Source: Rotaria macrura
Lineage: Eukaryota; Rotifera; Eurotatoria; Philodinida; Philodinidae
Length of the DNA stretch: 64,000 nt
Direction: 5' to 3'
NCBI GenBank assembly: GCA_900239685.1
Contig: OENT01000557.1
Coordinates: forward strand, 34,740 to 98,739
The number at the start of each line of letters is the position of its first letter. Within the stretch, counting starts at the first letter, position 1. Positions 40,207 to 53,827 of this stretch are shown in pieces. Below the pieces are notes generated by a model, which was not told where the DNA came from, did no database searches, and saw only the letters and a program-made list of their open reading frames with translations. Made by a program: the position numbers and the translations under genes.

Positions 40207-43200
40207 ATGGCTGGTATACAATCAAATTTTGATTTGATATCATCATATTGTGAATCAACATTTAATATTGAAAAATATCAATCGAAACAAACGGGAATGA
40301 AATTATATCATGTTAATGTACCTCTACCTTTGATTAAACTAGAGATATGTGTACAAACCAAACCATACGATGATACTGGTTGTGCACATACATTAGGTAA
40401 AGTATATTTTCAGAAGTATTTTCATATTCGAATAATAATATTGGCATAGAAGAGAATAGTTTTTGAGATAATCTAAGCCATTAAATGAAGATTATCCGAG
40501 TAAGCAAAATGATTAATTATGAATTGTTGTTAAATCTTCGGGTATATTTAATAAGAGTAATAGGTTCATTGATATTTGGAAGAAAGCATTTTTTTGAAAA
40601 ATTACACTATATAATAAATAAAATCAATGCAGTATTCTCCTACTTAGACTTCATTCCTACTATTATAAATGTCCAATACAATAGTTGTGATGTGATTTTC
40701 AAGAAAAAAGTCAATTCAATTGATTTAGTAGAAGAAGAATAAATAACATGTATAATCTAAAAAATCTTATACATGCATGCGTCCAATTAGCCTACTTTCA
40801 AACGATGGCGAGTTAAGCTTAACCAGAGAACAAACTGGTATATAGAGTCAAGTTTTGCTTTGAAGTGTCATTGATTAAACGAGAAAGAAAGACTAGATTG
40901 AATAGATGTAATGTTTTCTAGTTTTTATTTTCTATTTTTGAAAAGTAGGCCCTTCTAGTATTCGAATTTGAAACGATATTCTATTGGTAATAGTGTACAG
41001 GGTTTGTACCCATAATGAATAGTTTCGAAATTTTTTTCACATAAATATTCATGCTTGTGAATATCGAAAGATTACTATTTTGATAAATGATTGTGCACTA
41101 TGATAGTACCTGAAATTTTTTTTCTATACAATAAAAAACAATGTATTCATGTTTAATGTTATTATTTAGAACATCTCATTTTTATGGGTAGTCGAAATTA
41201 TCCTCAGCATGGTTATCTTGATTACATATCTGCTCAACATTATTCATTAGGTACAAATGCTACGACATATCGTGATATGACAACATACGAATTAACAACT
41301 GTTAGTCAGAAATCTTTAGCTATACTTCTTCCTGTTTATCTCGATCATATATTTCATCCATCATTATCGAATGATTGCTATTTAACTGAAGTTCATCACA
41401 TATCCGGTGAAACTGGCGATGATGCCGGTGTCGTTTACAGTGAAATGCAAGCAAGTGAAAATCAACCAGAAGAAATTCTTCTATATTCTGTATTACGCGA
41501 TTTATGGTCAGACAAATCACCTTATTATTATGAATCAGGTGGCCGTCTGGAATCTATACGTAATGAGTTAACATTAGATAAAATAAAAATCTTTCATCAA
41601 AAATTTTATACACCGAATAATGTTGCCATTATTTTATGTGGTGGTGGTATAAATATAACTGAAATCATAGAACTATTGAATAAATTTGAGGAAGAAAATT
41701 TTCTTCAAGCTAGCAATCATCAAAAGCCTCTTATTGGATATACATCGAGTGAAAATCAAAGAAAAAAAGCAAAATTAAATAATGAAACATGTCCTTTCAT
41801 ACAGATCAATACTACAACTGTTGATGATAATTCTACTTTATTGGATACAAATATAAAACGGACTCTACAATGTATTGATACAACCAAACTATCTGTACAA
41901 TCACCTATAAATGATGGTAATGAGTCATCATTTTGTGATTCAGAATATATGGTTTCACATGGAGATTCATCCGGTCGATCGTCACCGTGTTTGGTAATGC
42001 CGACTATTGAAATTGAACCGTCAACATTTCAACGTAATATGAACGAATATAAAGAAGTTTGTTATCCAGTTGACGATAATGATGAAAATTTAGGACAAGT
42101 AGCCTTTGGCTATCGATTAGAATCTATTTATGAAATGGAATTTTATACGGCACTTGATGTCCTATTAACAACATTATTCGACGAAGATATTTCAATTTTT
42201 TATAAAGAATTTATCGAATTACCAAATATGTTATGTTCATCAATAGATCATGATTGGTTTAATTATCCTCAAAGAGTTTTAACGATTACATTCGAAGGTA
42301 CGTCTACATTCATAATACAGGAAAAAAATACTTGCTTATGATAGATTTTTGTCAAAAACATCATCGATTACATTCTTATTCAATTATATTTATACATAGA
42401 GCAGGCCCGGTCGTCGCAGGGGGAGGGGTGGGTACGAAAAAGTAGGATTATTTCGAAATTTACTGTCCTACATTAAAAATAAAGACAAGTCAGATGAAGA
42501 TTGAGCGAAACCTGCTTGTATATAATTGAGCTTTAGATTGTAGCTTTGTCCATAGTCAAAGCAGCCTATGAATCCAATAATAATACGCAACAAAAAACTC
42601 AAAGTAATTCAAGTATTCAATGGCTTGGCCTCTAGTACTTCCCGAGAGACGATTTTTAGTATCATCACAGCCCCAATAGTATATATTGTTGCTATTGTCT
42701 CTCCAAGTGAGAAAATATCGCTCTGCAGCAAGCTAGATGGAAGTAGTGCCGATTTCAGAAGATTGCTATTTAATGTGACTTCTGTGAGCCACAAGATCTT
42801 TCTCTATCTCACTATAGTAGAATACATACTTATATTGGAGAGAAAAAAAAATAAGACATGAAACTTATAAAATTTATCATGAAATGAGAGGAAACGAACA
42901 TAAACGGGAGTAACGGTAAAAGATATAATGAATAGTCAAACAGAACTAGGACGATATTTTTTGTAAAATGTTTTTTTTCCAAAACGATCAGACCGATATA
43001 CTGTTAACATACGACGACTTAATGTGCCAATAAATGAAAACAAGTGTTTTTTATTACATGCGTATGTAATTCAATTACACTCTTCATAAAGTATAGATAA
43101 AAGTGCATGCTTCATAAAAACAGTAGAAAATATTCAACACACTTCATCAAGTATGAAAACGGCGCTAGATGCCGAAAGACACTACTTTCTCAGCAAAGCG

Positions 43201-46200
43201 GCTACAAAAGACTCACTCAACGGGTAAATCATGTTCAGTTTGGTTACGTCTACGTAAAGAAAAGAATACGTTCATATGTACTATTTACAATATCGAATTA
43301 AGCTGTGCCAACATAGGTTGGACCATAACGTATAAAGTTGTTCAGAAAGTCCAAAACATCTACAACGACCCAGAGACGTTTTGAAAACAAAACTCAGCGA
43401 TAACATCGATCAAAGGAATCAACTTAGGAATCAATTCATGAAAGAATGCTACTAGAAGATGACGAAATTCGTAATCTTGTAGGTTTGTAAAAATTGTAAA
43501 TTTACAGATTTTAAAAAATAAAGAATGGATAATAAATCTACGTTCTAGAATAATGATGGTTGCTTCATTATGTACTCTTTCTGACATATAGATAAAATTT
43601 CTGCGAAGTGTCTTATATCTGTTATGCAGAATACATACGGTCTTCTTGCAAGACAAAGATAAAAAAGAAGGCATTTCGTTTAAAAGAAGGATGAAGAAGG
43701 ACGCTCCTTAAAAAAAAAGGAAAAGAGAAAGATCTCGGCGGGGCCTGACATACAGAAATCATGTCGATTTTTGATGACCCATTTCATGGCACAGACTTTG
43801 ATTAATGAGAAAAATCCATTGACAATATGTGCATCATTCATTTCTTCACAATACGATCAATTTTCGAAGAAGAATTTCAGGCACATAGAGACTATGACTA
43901 TCAGCGTATATTGTACTGCTTCAAGTAAAATAGTTTGGCAAAGTTATACATAGGACATGGTATTCACAGAAATTTTTGAACAAAACTACTTGTGTATAAC
44001 ATGTCGTTTCTCTACGATTTTATCCTATGATAGAAACTGAAGAACATAGAGAGACTTGTACGATAAAATCAAAATTTCAACATTCTATCGTGTCATAAAA
44101 TATGTTCTATGTCAGCAATAATCAACGAAGGATTTATTCTCTTCTTAGAATATTTTTTACTTTTTAGGATCTTCATAATTCAAATAATCTCAAACTAAAA
44201 TTGATTCATTAGATTTAGAGACTTACATCGCAAATGTATACACACAGTCGATCACCTACTTTTCTTCATGTCAAATTATTTGACATACCTTAAGTTCATC
44301 GTATGATAGAACAATGATATTTTTTCGAACTTTTGATTTTGTATGTTAAACTACTTGTAAAACCATATGTGTTCTATTATTAGAAACTATTTCAAATTTA
44401 ATCATATTATTCCTTTGTTCTTGTTTAGGTGTTGAAATCGATAATTTAACATTAGTTGCTGACAAATATTCTTCTGTACTTTATTCTATTATTAATTCTC
44501 AAATAGACCAGGATCAACTATATACACAACTACAAAGAAATATAAAGAAGAAAATTGAATTACATTTAAATGAAGTTGAGAATGAACCGTTCGATTTTCT
44601 TACTGATCTATGTTGTTTAGATCATGTATCAGAATTATCTTTATCAAATGTAGATGATGAACATGAAAATGAACAACATTTACATAAATTTTTACAAAAC
44701 CGAACATATTTAGAAAGTCTATTGAATCGACCAATGATATATTGGCATGAACTTATAAAAAAATATCTTCTCGAATGGGATTCATCGAAACGAACTATTA
44801 TTTTACTTAAGCCAAGTAATGAGTTATTACTTGAGCAACAAGGTAAAAAATTCAATACTTCATTGATATTTATTAAAATGAGCAATTTGAAAAGAAAATC
44901 AAATCCATCCCTGTGTTTTCGATAGTCAGAACTTCAAATCCAATGTATTCCATGAAAGCAAAAAATGATGCATGAGATGTACTTGTATGAAAAATTAAAA
45001 GTACAAATCTAAAAATGTAATAATCACAACGTATCAGATCAAGTCGTCTATGTACCTGTAATAACTTGATCAGAAACTAATTTAGTACAAGATATTCAAC
45101 TCGATTGATATATTTATGATTACATTGCTTCAATGTCACATTAATTCATACGAGTGTACATTTTGATACAGTTTAATGCGATTGAAAACTATTCTGTAAA
45201 CTAAGAATTGCTTTTTCTCAAATGCATCGAACAGTCCTATATGAATGATCGACGTGTCTCAAATGAATTCTTTGTATCCGTTGACTAGTCCGTACGATAT
45301 TAATTGTTTTTATTTCTCTATCTAGAACAAGAAGAACAACGCATAGCCGAACGTCTTCAATCATTTGGTAAAAGTGGTCTTAAAAAATTAAACGATGAAC
45401 TTAATCAAGCTTTTTCTAATAACAAACAATCGACATCTCAATGTGCTTCTATTTCACATCCATTTGATTCATTCAATAATGAATTGCATTTACCCTCAAT
45501 AGAATTTCATTCTAATACAGATCAAATTGATCTTTTTCATAGTCCAACAAGTCATTTTATTCGATATACAATACATGTGCCATTAAAAAACTTACCTCAA
45601 GATCTTCAATTATATATGACGCTTTTTTCTAATTTACTTTTTCATACATCTATTCAATATGAAGATATTAACTTAGACAAATATCATTTCTGTGAACTTA
45701 TGACTCGTGATATTCTTAGTTACAGTGTTTCAAATGGACAATCATCATCATCACCTATACAATCTAGTTATGTTTATGATCATTATATTGATACATTCAT
45801 TATTTCTTTACAATCGATATCAAATAGTGACATTTATAAAAAAACAATGAATTATATTCGTTATGCATTGTTAGGAACAATATTCAATGATTATAAAATA
45901 ATTATTGAAGAATGTGAGAAACAATTGAAAAATCTCATTGAAACATTACAAGATGGTCATACAGTTCATCAAGCATATTTTAATTGTTTAATTAATTCAA
46001 CAAATATCAATAATTATTATCATCAAATGAATATATTCCGACAGAAATATTTATTTGAAAAAATCTGTAAACAACCTGATAAATATAAAAATGAAATTTT
46101 ATCTAAATTGGAACGTATAAAATTAGTTATTTTGAAAAATCTATCACATATGCATTTATCAATATGTGGAAATATGGAAATAATTGAAGGAGATAGGAAG

Positions 46201-48693
46201 ATTATCGAACAATTTCTATGTGAAAGTAAAGTAAAAAGTCAAATTGACATTGATAATAATGATACCAAAGCAAAAGACATTTTGACAGCACTACCAGCAA
46301 CGATTATCGGTAGTCAACATGAAGAATCAGGGTAAGCTTTGTTCTTTAATGTTTTTTTGAAAAGAAAAACACGTTTCCGAGAAACATTAAGTGTTTCTTT
46401 TTTTGATAATGGTGAATACTTTTTGATCTAAGAAAATTACATTTGTTTCAAAAATCTATTGACTCATGTGTGGCATTAATGGAGTCTATTGATTTATTAT
46501 TTTGACATTGACATTTGTATTTTTGGTACGATTCATTAAATGAGAGAAAAGCATTGACATCAAATAGAAATAAATGAATCTTTAAATAGTAGAATGATTC
46601 ATATCCTATATATTATGATGACATTAAAGAAATCAGTTATACGAGAAAAGATGATCTTATTTGTACTCAAAAACCTTCCATATCATATGAAGATTATGTA
46701 AATCATAGTTTTAAATTTTAATAGATATAAAAATGTTTTTATATTTTTGTCCTTATCGGTTAACAACAAAGTATTCGATTACAAACATTAGGATGTTCGT
46801 GATCATGAGTTTGATAGAAAAAAAAAGAGAATAGATATGTCATAGTGTTTCATTTACATCTAAAATGATGAAACAAAAAAAGGTTTCATTTCTACATCAG
46901 TTGATGTCTAGAAGACAATATTTTCCAATGAATACAGTAATCCGTTTGAAATCGGTCTTTAATTATCTCTGAATGACTATGATCAACATTTGTCATTGTT
47001 GTATATGAGACAATCATCAGATAAAAGTTTCTAGATTTGAATTCTTTAGTTTTCAAAATCGTGCTGTACGAATGATTGATTTTTCAAGTTTCAATCTGAT
47101 TAATATTCGCTTGTTGTGAGAAAAAAACATAGTAGAAAAGTTTGAAGTCACATCTATATGACTCAAAAGAAATCTCGTTTCTATTCTAGAAGACTTTCAG
47201 TTTGTCTAAAATGAAGACTAGATCAACAACACCATTGTAAAACTGTTCTGTTGATCATTAAAAGTACATCATTTCGACCTTGTAGCAATTTAGCATCACG
47301 AGATGTATCTCTGTCGATCATCCCCTGGTTAAAATCAGATGTATCCCTCACGAAGAATAGTTTCATATGCTTCAATGGATGTATTTTGTGTAAAGCATCC
47401 AATTAATTCAATAAGACTTCCAATGAAACATACACGCATATGTTCCAGCAGGACGATTAATTCTTTCGATAAAAAGACTTTTTTTGATGGTAATGATATT
47501 TTTCTATTCTATCTATTTCGGTGTTTAATACTTTAATGTAATTCTATTCAATATAGAGCACATTCAAGTTCTAAAATGAAATTTCATGATTTATGAGTGA
47601 TGAATTTCAATATATAAATTGAAAAACATCGAGCTTGCTGATTCACACTTGGTTTCATCTCTTATTTTCAATACTATCGTAAACAGAGTCACGAATATGA
47701 TCTGTTCAATATGGATTTTTCTTAAAAGGGTTTCATGACTTTTATATCAATAGTTATTCAGAAAATTTTCCTCTACCTGCATGGATACTCATGGTTGTTC
47801 GATTTGATAGGTCTGCTATAATGCTTCTCGAATGGTTGTATGTGTAATGTTATCTTTGTTAAGAAGTGTATGTTACACCTATGAATGATGTAAAGATGGT
47901 AACCAAAGTCATACTTCTACTTTTCAACGTTAGTTATCATTTCGAATCCTATTTCATTAAAAATACCTAGATATTCAGAAATGGATTACTAAAGTTTCTT
48001 TTGCATGTGCCACATTGATTGATACTAACTACACAATCCAATAGTTCATCAATAAAAATAAATTCTTTTCTTTCGTTTAGTTACGTTATTCGATGGGCAC
48101 GTCTTTCCATAAATCAAAAAGATCTCGTACCACTTTTAATCTTTTCCAACTATCTTGATATGGAAAATGGTCCACTTTGGACAGCATGTCGTACAAATGG
48201 TTATGCATATGGCGTTGCATTCGATTTTGATTTCGAAGCCAATCTTATTCTTCTTTCAATAAATCAATGTTCTCAATTAAAACTAGCCTATACAAGTGCG
48301 GTAGAAACAATAAAAGATCTTGTTGAACATAAATTAGTTCTTGATCCACAACGAATACATGCTGCACGAAATTTAACTATTTGTATGTTAACAGAACATT
48401 TAGCAACATTAGGTCGTATTACAAGTGTTTGCATTCGTTCATATCTCAATACATATTCAATTGAACAATATCAAATATTATTAAATGAAATCAATTCATT
48501 TACATATGATGAAAATATTCTATCGAACATAATTGAAAAATATCTATCACCTTTGATTGATATTAATCATTCATCAACATTAATACTTGTGAATACAAGT
48601 AAAATGAAGGAAACACAAGAATTTCTCAATAAAGAATATGGCAATAAAAGTGTTACGTTAATTAAAGATGTGGTTAAACATATATGTCGATAG
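40207..48693 (+). CDS. M16 family zinc metalloprotease (pitrilysin/presequence-protease-like, C05D11.1 type)
   Basis: Five coding exons: 40207-40396, 41170-42297, 44429-44842, 45326-46331, 48081-48693, giving about 1116 residues. The inverted zinc motif HTLEH is at residues 61-65, rebuilt across the first intron. The distal zinc-ligand Glu is near residue 155 in GVVYSEMQ. The N-terminus has the Y-H-V-N ... P-Y-D-D-T-G-C-A-H-T-L-E-H-L-x-F-M-G-S block of the PreP-related, largely uncharacterised M16C branch (worm C05D11.1, yeast YOL098C type). The C-terminal half carries the inactive second M16 pair (YLDMENGPLWTACRTNGYAY). No mitochondrial presequence is apparent, so a cytosolic peptidase is likely. 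Introns are unusually large for this window (773, 2131, 483 and 1749 bp); the second holds a hAT-like insertion. Confidence 0.9.
42402..43747. mobile_element. hAT-like insertion in intron 2 of the M16 gene
   Basis: A GC-rich start CAGGCCCGGTCG and the end CGGCGGGGCCTG form a short imperfect inverted repeat. They are flanked by the near-perfect octamer ACATAGAG (42394-42401) / ACATACAG (43748-43755). The 8-bp spacing and CAGG ends suit hAT elements. Inside, about 43215-43290 reads KSCSVWLRLRKEK...FIC, like the start of a BED zinc finger, but the expected second Cys is Tyr. No catalytic core is seen. I judge it an internally deleted, decayed copy. Confidence 0.5.
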
Positions 48694-48748
48694 AATGAAT
48701 TAAAACAAATGAAGCGAACTTTTTCACAGTACTACTTTTTCTTTGTTT

Positions 48749-48754
48749 AATAAA
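48749..48754 (+). terminator. AATAAA between M16 gene and acyl-CoA dehydrogenase
   Basis: First of overlapping AATAAA hexamers in the 137-bp gap, 56 bp after the M16 stop codon. Confidence 0.5.
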
Positions 48755-48828
48755 TAAATAATAAAAAGATCCCGCTTAAACATTGATTGACTAGTATTTA
48801 GGACGATGTTTGTTTTTCTTCTATCTTC

Positions 48829-48830
48829 AG
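48829..48830 (+). promoter_or_regulatory. Candidate spliced-leader acceptor abutting the ACADS ATG
   Basis: A strong pyrimidine tract, TTTTTCTTCTATCTTCAG, leads straight into ATG at 48831. It comes 76 bp after a polyadenylation signal. This arrangement (polyA signal, then acceptor, then ATG) is typical of operon-internal trans-splicing. Confidence 0.5.
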
Positions 48831-50592
48831 ATGTTCAAAATACAAAATCATTTGTTTAATATAGCTATTCGAAGAAGTAATGAAAATTTTGCATTCGTAA
48901 ATGCAAGCAAAGAAAAAATTAACTCTCTTGATTTTCTTTCATTTTTAAGTCAATGTATTCAAACAATGTGCAATGTCTACACATGTTGGGTCATCTCTTT
49001 TTACATTATCGGAATCCCATGAAATACTTCGAAAAACTTGCCGTGATTTTGCTAATAGAGAGTTGAAGCCTATTGCTGCAGAACTTGACAAGACACATCG
49101 ATATCCAACAGAAACTGTATAATAAATTAAAAGAAAACACTTTTTAAAAATAACAAATAACAAGTCATATTTAGATTAAAAAATTGGGTGATCTAGGCTT
49201 GATGTGTGTTGAAGTCGATGAATCAGTAGGTGGTTCCGGTCTCGATGCACTTGCCTACGCTATTGCCATGGAAGAAATATCACGTGGATGTGCTGGTACG
49301 GGTGTTATCATGTCTGCACATAATGTAAGGTACCGAGAATATTGACGACAGACATGTTTGACGAATCGTTCGTTTATTGAAGTCTCTTTACATAGGGCCT
49401 ATAATGAAGTATGGAAATAAAAACCAAATCGAACAATTTTTAAAACCATTCATAAACGGCGATCGAGTTGGATGTTTTGCTCTATCAGAACCTGGTTTGT
49501 CTTTATTTTTTTTCTTATATTAAATTCAACTGTATTATTATTCATTAGGTAATGGTTCTGATGCTGGTGCTGCAAGTACAACGGTTAAAGAACATGACAA
49601 ATCACATTTTGTTATGAACGGTACAAAATCATGGATGTATGTAAAACAAACGATCGGTTTTAAAATTTCAGTGTTGATTAATTTCTAGTACAAATGGATA
49701 CGAATCAGAAGCAGTTGTTGTCTTTGCTACAACTGATAAATTACTTAAACATAGAGGCATTAGTGCTTTTATTGTTAAAAAGCCGACAGAAGGACTATCA
49801 TTAGGCAAAAAAGAAGATAAATTAGGTATTAGAGCTAGTTCAACATGCAATCTTATTTTTGATGATTGCATAATTCCAAAAGAAAATTTACTTGGTAAAC
49901 AAGGTGATGGATTCAAAATTGCAAGTATACAAATCGAATGAGAATTTGTATGCTTGTTTTCTATTTTATTGTTCATTTCATTTTGTTGAATTCAGTGGCA
50001 ACACTTGATTCGGGTCGGATAGGTATAGCAGGTCAAGCATTAGGTATTGCTCAAGCATCACTCGATTGTGCCATTGATTATGCACAAAAACGACAAGTAT
50101 TCGGTAAACAATTAACACAAATGCAAGCTATCCAAATGAAATTGGCTGGTAAGTAATCAATAAGGAAGAGAACGAAATCGATTAGTATTTATATGATACT
50201 TTTCTACAGATATGGAAATGCGTTTACAATCCGCTCGCTTATTAACATGGAAAGCAGCAGCTTTGAAATCTTCTGGTCAACCATTTACAAAATTTGCTGC
50301 TATGGCAAAACTAGCTGCATCAGAATGTGCGACATTCAATGCTCATCAAGCTATTCAAATTTTAGGCGGCATGGGCTACGTAAGTGATATGCCTGCTGAA
50401 CGTCATTATCGAGATGCACGTATAACAGAAATATATGAAGGAACAAGTGAAAGTAAGATTGTGTTTTAAACTTTATTCAATTAGTATGTTTATTGAATTC
50501 AATACAATAATTTTGTCTTTGCTTAAAATTTAGTTCAACGTTTGGTTATTGCTGGTAATTTAATCAAAGAATATAGTGTAGCCAATGCTTAA
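48831..50592 (+). CDS. ACADS: Short-chain acyl-CoA dehydrogenase, mitochondrial
   Basis: Nine coding exons: 48831-48876, 48950-49116, 49175-49324, 49383-49494, 49549-49636, 49689-49924, 49996-50148, 50210-50452, 50534-50592, giving 417 residues (human SCAD 412). The Arg-containing N-terminus (FNIAIRR) suits a mitochondrial targeting peptide. Acyl-CoA dehydrogenase signatures: [18 protein letters not shown] (FAD/substrate loop), [41 protein letters not shown], and [14 protein letters not shown], with the predicted catalytic base Glu394. The enzyme oxidises C4-C6 acyl-CoA in mitochondrial beta-oxidation and passes electrons to ETF. Exon 4 starts at TCTCTTTAC after TTGAAG, because only that junction restores the conserved SLYIGPI. 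It follows the M16 gene by 137 bp. Confidence 0.95.
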
Positions 50593-51652
50593 AAGTTAAT
50601 ACCATTTACTTTTGTCGCAAGAAAATAGAATATTTAGTTTACGCTAATTGTTGTGACTTGATTTTTTTATATTTAAATCTTTTAAAAGTGTAACTAATAA
50701 AATAATACGTTGATGCTTGCCTAAGTGATAAATTAAAGCAATTCAATTTGACATTTACGACCAATAGAATGCATATCTATATCTATTCAAAGTTCTTTTC
50801 TATGAATAGGATACAAATATAATATAACTATAATACTCGTATTGATCTAATAAAGACATCGTGTTGTTATAAGAGAAGCAAATCGACATATTGACTAGAC
50901 AAAGAAATCAATGGTTGCTGATTATGTTATCCTTGCTTCTTACACATATAATATTTTCTAGACAAAGAAGTATTTCATATTCAAGGTTGTCTAACAACTA
51001 ATGAGTTGACTAGTCTGATTAGCTGTTAAGATCATCAAGTATTTACCTATCATCATCATTATTCTAATAGGAATAATTAGTGTTCACGAGATGAATCAAC
51101 ACTAAAGCTTTCTTTTCTGTTCTTCTCGTCTCTATAAGTGTAAAGCTTCTTGACAACATTTTAAACGGAATATTTTAAATGACTTATAGAAACAGTAACG
51201 ATCGACATATATGTCGTGCCTATAATGTAATTTTTTTTTCTTTTAATAAAAAACGATACTTGAACAAGAAGCGATAATATTAGTGCCGTTGTTATTGTTG
51301 TTGTTATTATTATTGTTGTCGTTGACGTCGTCGTTTCGAGTACTGCTATTTGGTTGATGATGTAAGTGACTCGCTGCCATCACAACAGTTCTGTAGTTTT
51401 GTAATAAAATTGTTTTCGTATTTTATCAGAAGAGAGTAACAAGAACAGAATAGGAAAGAAATTCAGAATACAAAAATAAACAGTTCATTATAAAATTTAG
51501 AAAAGAGAAAGCAATTTATACAACACAACATGAATAAACGATAGAATCTATTAAAGTCTTGACTTTGTAAGTCAGCAATATTTCTTTTCCTTTCATATTA
51601 CTATTTCAGTATGTATTGCCTATTCAAAATTTTATTTTGTTAGGAAATCAAA
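50593..51652. other. Intergenic interval with GTT/ATT-rich tract
   Basis: No gene seen. A GTT/ATT trinucleotide-rich tract lies at about 51281-51335. The acceptor-like TTTTGTTAG ends at 51642, ten bases before the next ATG, and may be the trans- or cis-splice site of the following gene. Confidence 0.45.
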
Positions 51653-53827
51653 ATGGCAATAGATGAAACACTAACAAGAGCGAAATCAATCACTATACCG
51701 AATCACAATCCTCATGTGACACAACATAATACGATGAATACAAATTCAAATTCTTCTGAACGTTTAGGTCGTTTCGTTGCTCGTAGACATCGTGTCGAAC
51801 GTTGGGCACAAGAAGGACGAAGTTCATCGACTGGTGGTGGAGCCACGGCAGCATCAGCCACATTGGGAACAGCATCAGCACAAAAACGGTCAGAAAGTAC
51901 ATTTTCACAATGCGGTCGAAAACTCGATCATAATCTACTTCAATTAAGTGAACAACGACAGAAAGTTATTGAACGAGGAAATTTCGATCAAAAATTATTT
52001 GCTAATAAACAAGCAATAAAACATAGAGATAATCCGGCTATTCTCAAGTAAAAAAAGGAAAACAATTCTCTTTTTTTCCGCCATGTAAAACTTCATTATT
52101 TTATCAATATAGAACATTAACTTATGTTCGAAGATGTTGTAAATACGCTAATACAAACGACACTGAAGAAGATCAAATGGATCCAAACATATTTTTAGAA
52201 GATACATCAACACCTAGACGAAGTCGATCACGATCACCATCTGCTTCATCATCATCGACTAAACGAAATTCATCTGCTAATTCACGTACGCAAACAAGTG
52301 CATCACTTGCCGAAACGTTTCTTCAACATAATAGAAAACATATCCGATCACATTTATCATCACCATCAAGTAGAAAATCAGCTGAAACAAAAACGGTCAA
52401 TGCAACAACAGTATGTATTGACAAACACGAACAAAAAACTCCGTAAAGTACTGATTGACATGTAGCATTTCATAGATGATCATATAACATAATCCTATCA
52501 ATAATGTGGCTTTCTTTTTTTTTTGTATGTCTCTTTGGATTTTTCCATAACATCGTCTAAATCACTAAGGATATATTGAATTGACCATTGGAGACTAACA
52601 TGGAAATAAGAAATCGGATTTCTTCCATCACGCAAAAATACGACATATTCACAAAGAACAGAAGTTTAATGAGTAAAAATTTTAATCAATTCTATTTTCT
52701 AGACAACTACCATAAATCCAAGTGAAACAACAACGGATGATGATTCCCAAAAACGTCATGTTCAGTTTCGAATCAATACCGATGGTACATATTTAACAAG
52801 TCAATCTGCTCATGTTGTTAGCAAATCAAATTTATATGATCCAGAAAATCAATCATCGCAAAACATAGCACCGAAAACTGGCATCGAACCATCGGATTCA
52901 TCATATAGTATTCGTCCATCGAATTCAGCTCCACCTATAAGAACAATAACGACGACAACAATCGATGGTACTAATAATCAAATAAAACATTCGCCGAAAC
53001 CTAGACGATCATTGGCACGATTACATTCAGCTAAGAGTTCTCTGCAAGAGTTTCGTCTTCATCCCGAACGTTTTCTAAGTGCATCGAACCGTTATTTACC
53101 ATTACTCCGTCGGCAAATGACAGATATTGAATCAAGAGAATTATGCATTAAGCAACAAAAAGAAAAAGCTGAATCAATTAGAAAACGAGTCAATTTCTCT
53201 CCACCTATTTCACGCCTTTCTGACGGATCCGACTTAACATATGACGATGCTAAATCATTTCTTAGTGAAGAACTTGATCTTGGGTTTGTTGCATACGACT
53301 GTTTTGTTTTTGTTAATTGTTTGTATTTATAAAAGAAAAAAAGAAATTCTTTTTGTAATAGAAAATTGACACCTCGTACAATGCAACCAACCAGTTGGAT
53401 TCAACAAGATCGTAAAATAAATAAAAAAAATCCTCTTTCAACGAGAATCGACATGATGGAATCAGCTGACGATGACACATCGGAGCATTTAATGCTTATG
53501 GCACATTATCGTGATCGTGAATATGCTCGTTTACATGAGTTGATTCGGTCGAATCCTATTGAACAAATTCTTGAACCATTCGCTGCAATAAAAACCGATG
53601 CAAATGAATTATCAGATTTGGAAAAGCAAAAAGTTACGAATACTCAACGGCAAATTACTGAATCGACTGTAAATCAATTGCCTTTAAAATCAACTAAGAT
53701 ACGTCAACTTGGTGATATTTTACATTCAATCGATTCATTACGTTGTTCAGATACGAATGATGGACGTTCACGTAAAAAAGTTGATTTAGAACGAAATCGC
53801 GCAAAATTAGGCATTCTTATATTTTAA
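51653..53827 (+). CDS. Unrecognised disordered protein with two RVxF-like PP1-docking motifs
   Basis: Four coding exons with in-frame GT-AG junctions: 51653-52047, 52113-52410, 52703-53283, 53362-53827, giving about 579 residues. I do not recognise the family. The protein is hydrophilic, rich in Ser, Thr, Arg and Gln, with no signal peptide or membrane segment. It has an early basic stretch (RLGRFVARRHRVERW), Ser/Arg-rich regions (SRSRSPSASSSSTKR), and charged helical stretches near the end (YRDREYARLHELI, DLEKQKVTNTQRQI). Two sequences fit the RVxF consensus for protein phosphatase 1 docking: RHVQF (249-253) and KRVNFSPP (about 392-399). PP1 targeting is only a motif-based suggestion. The codon use and exon style match the neighbours, so the gene itself looks real. 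Confidence 0.72.

Noticed and set aside
41320-41520. Minus-strand frame inside an M16 exon
   Set aside because: Shadow of the real plus-strand coding exon.
47339-47536. 65-codon frame in the last M16 intron
   Set aside because: Does not join the M16 reading frame with any plausible splice sites and has no recognisable motif.
49668-49976. 102-codon minus-strand frame across ACADS exon 6
   Set aside because: Shadow of the well-supported acyl-CoA dehydrogenase exon.
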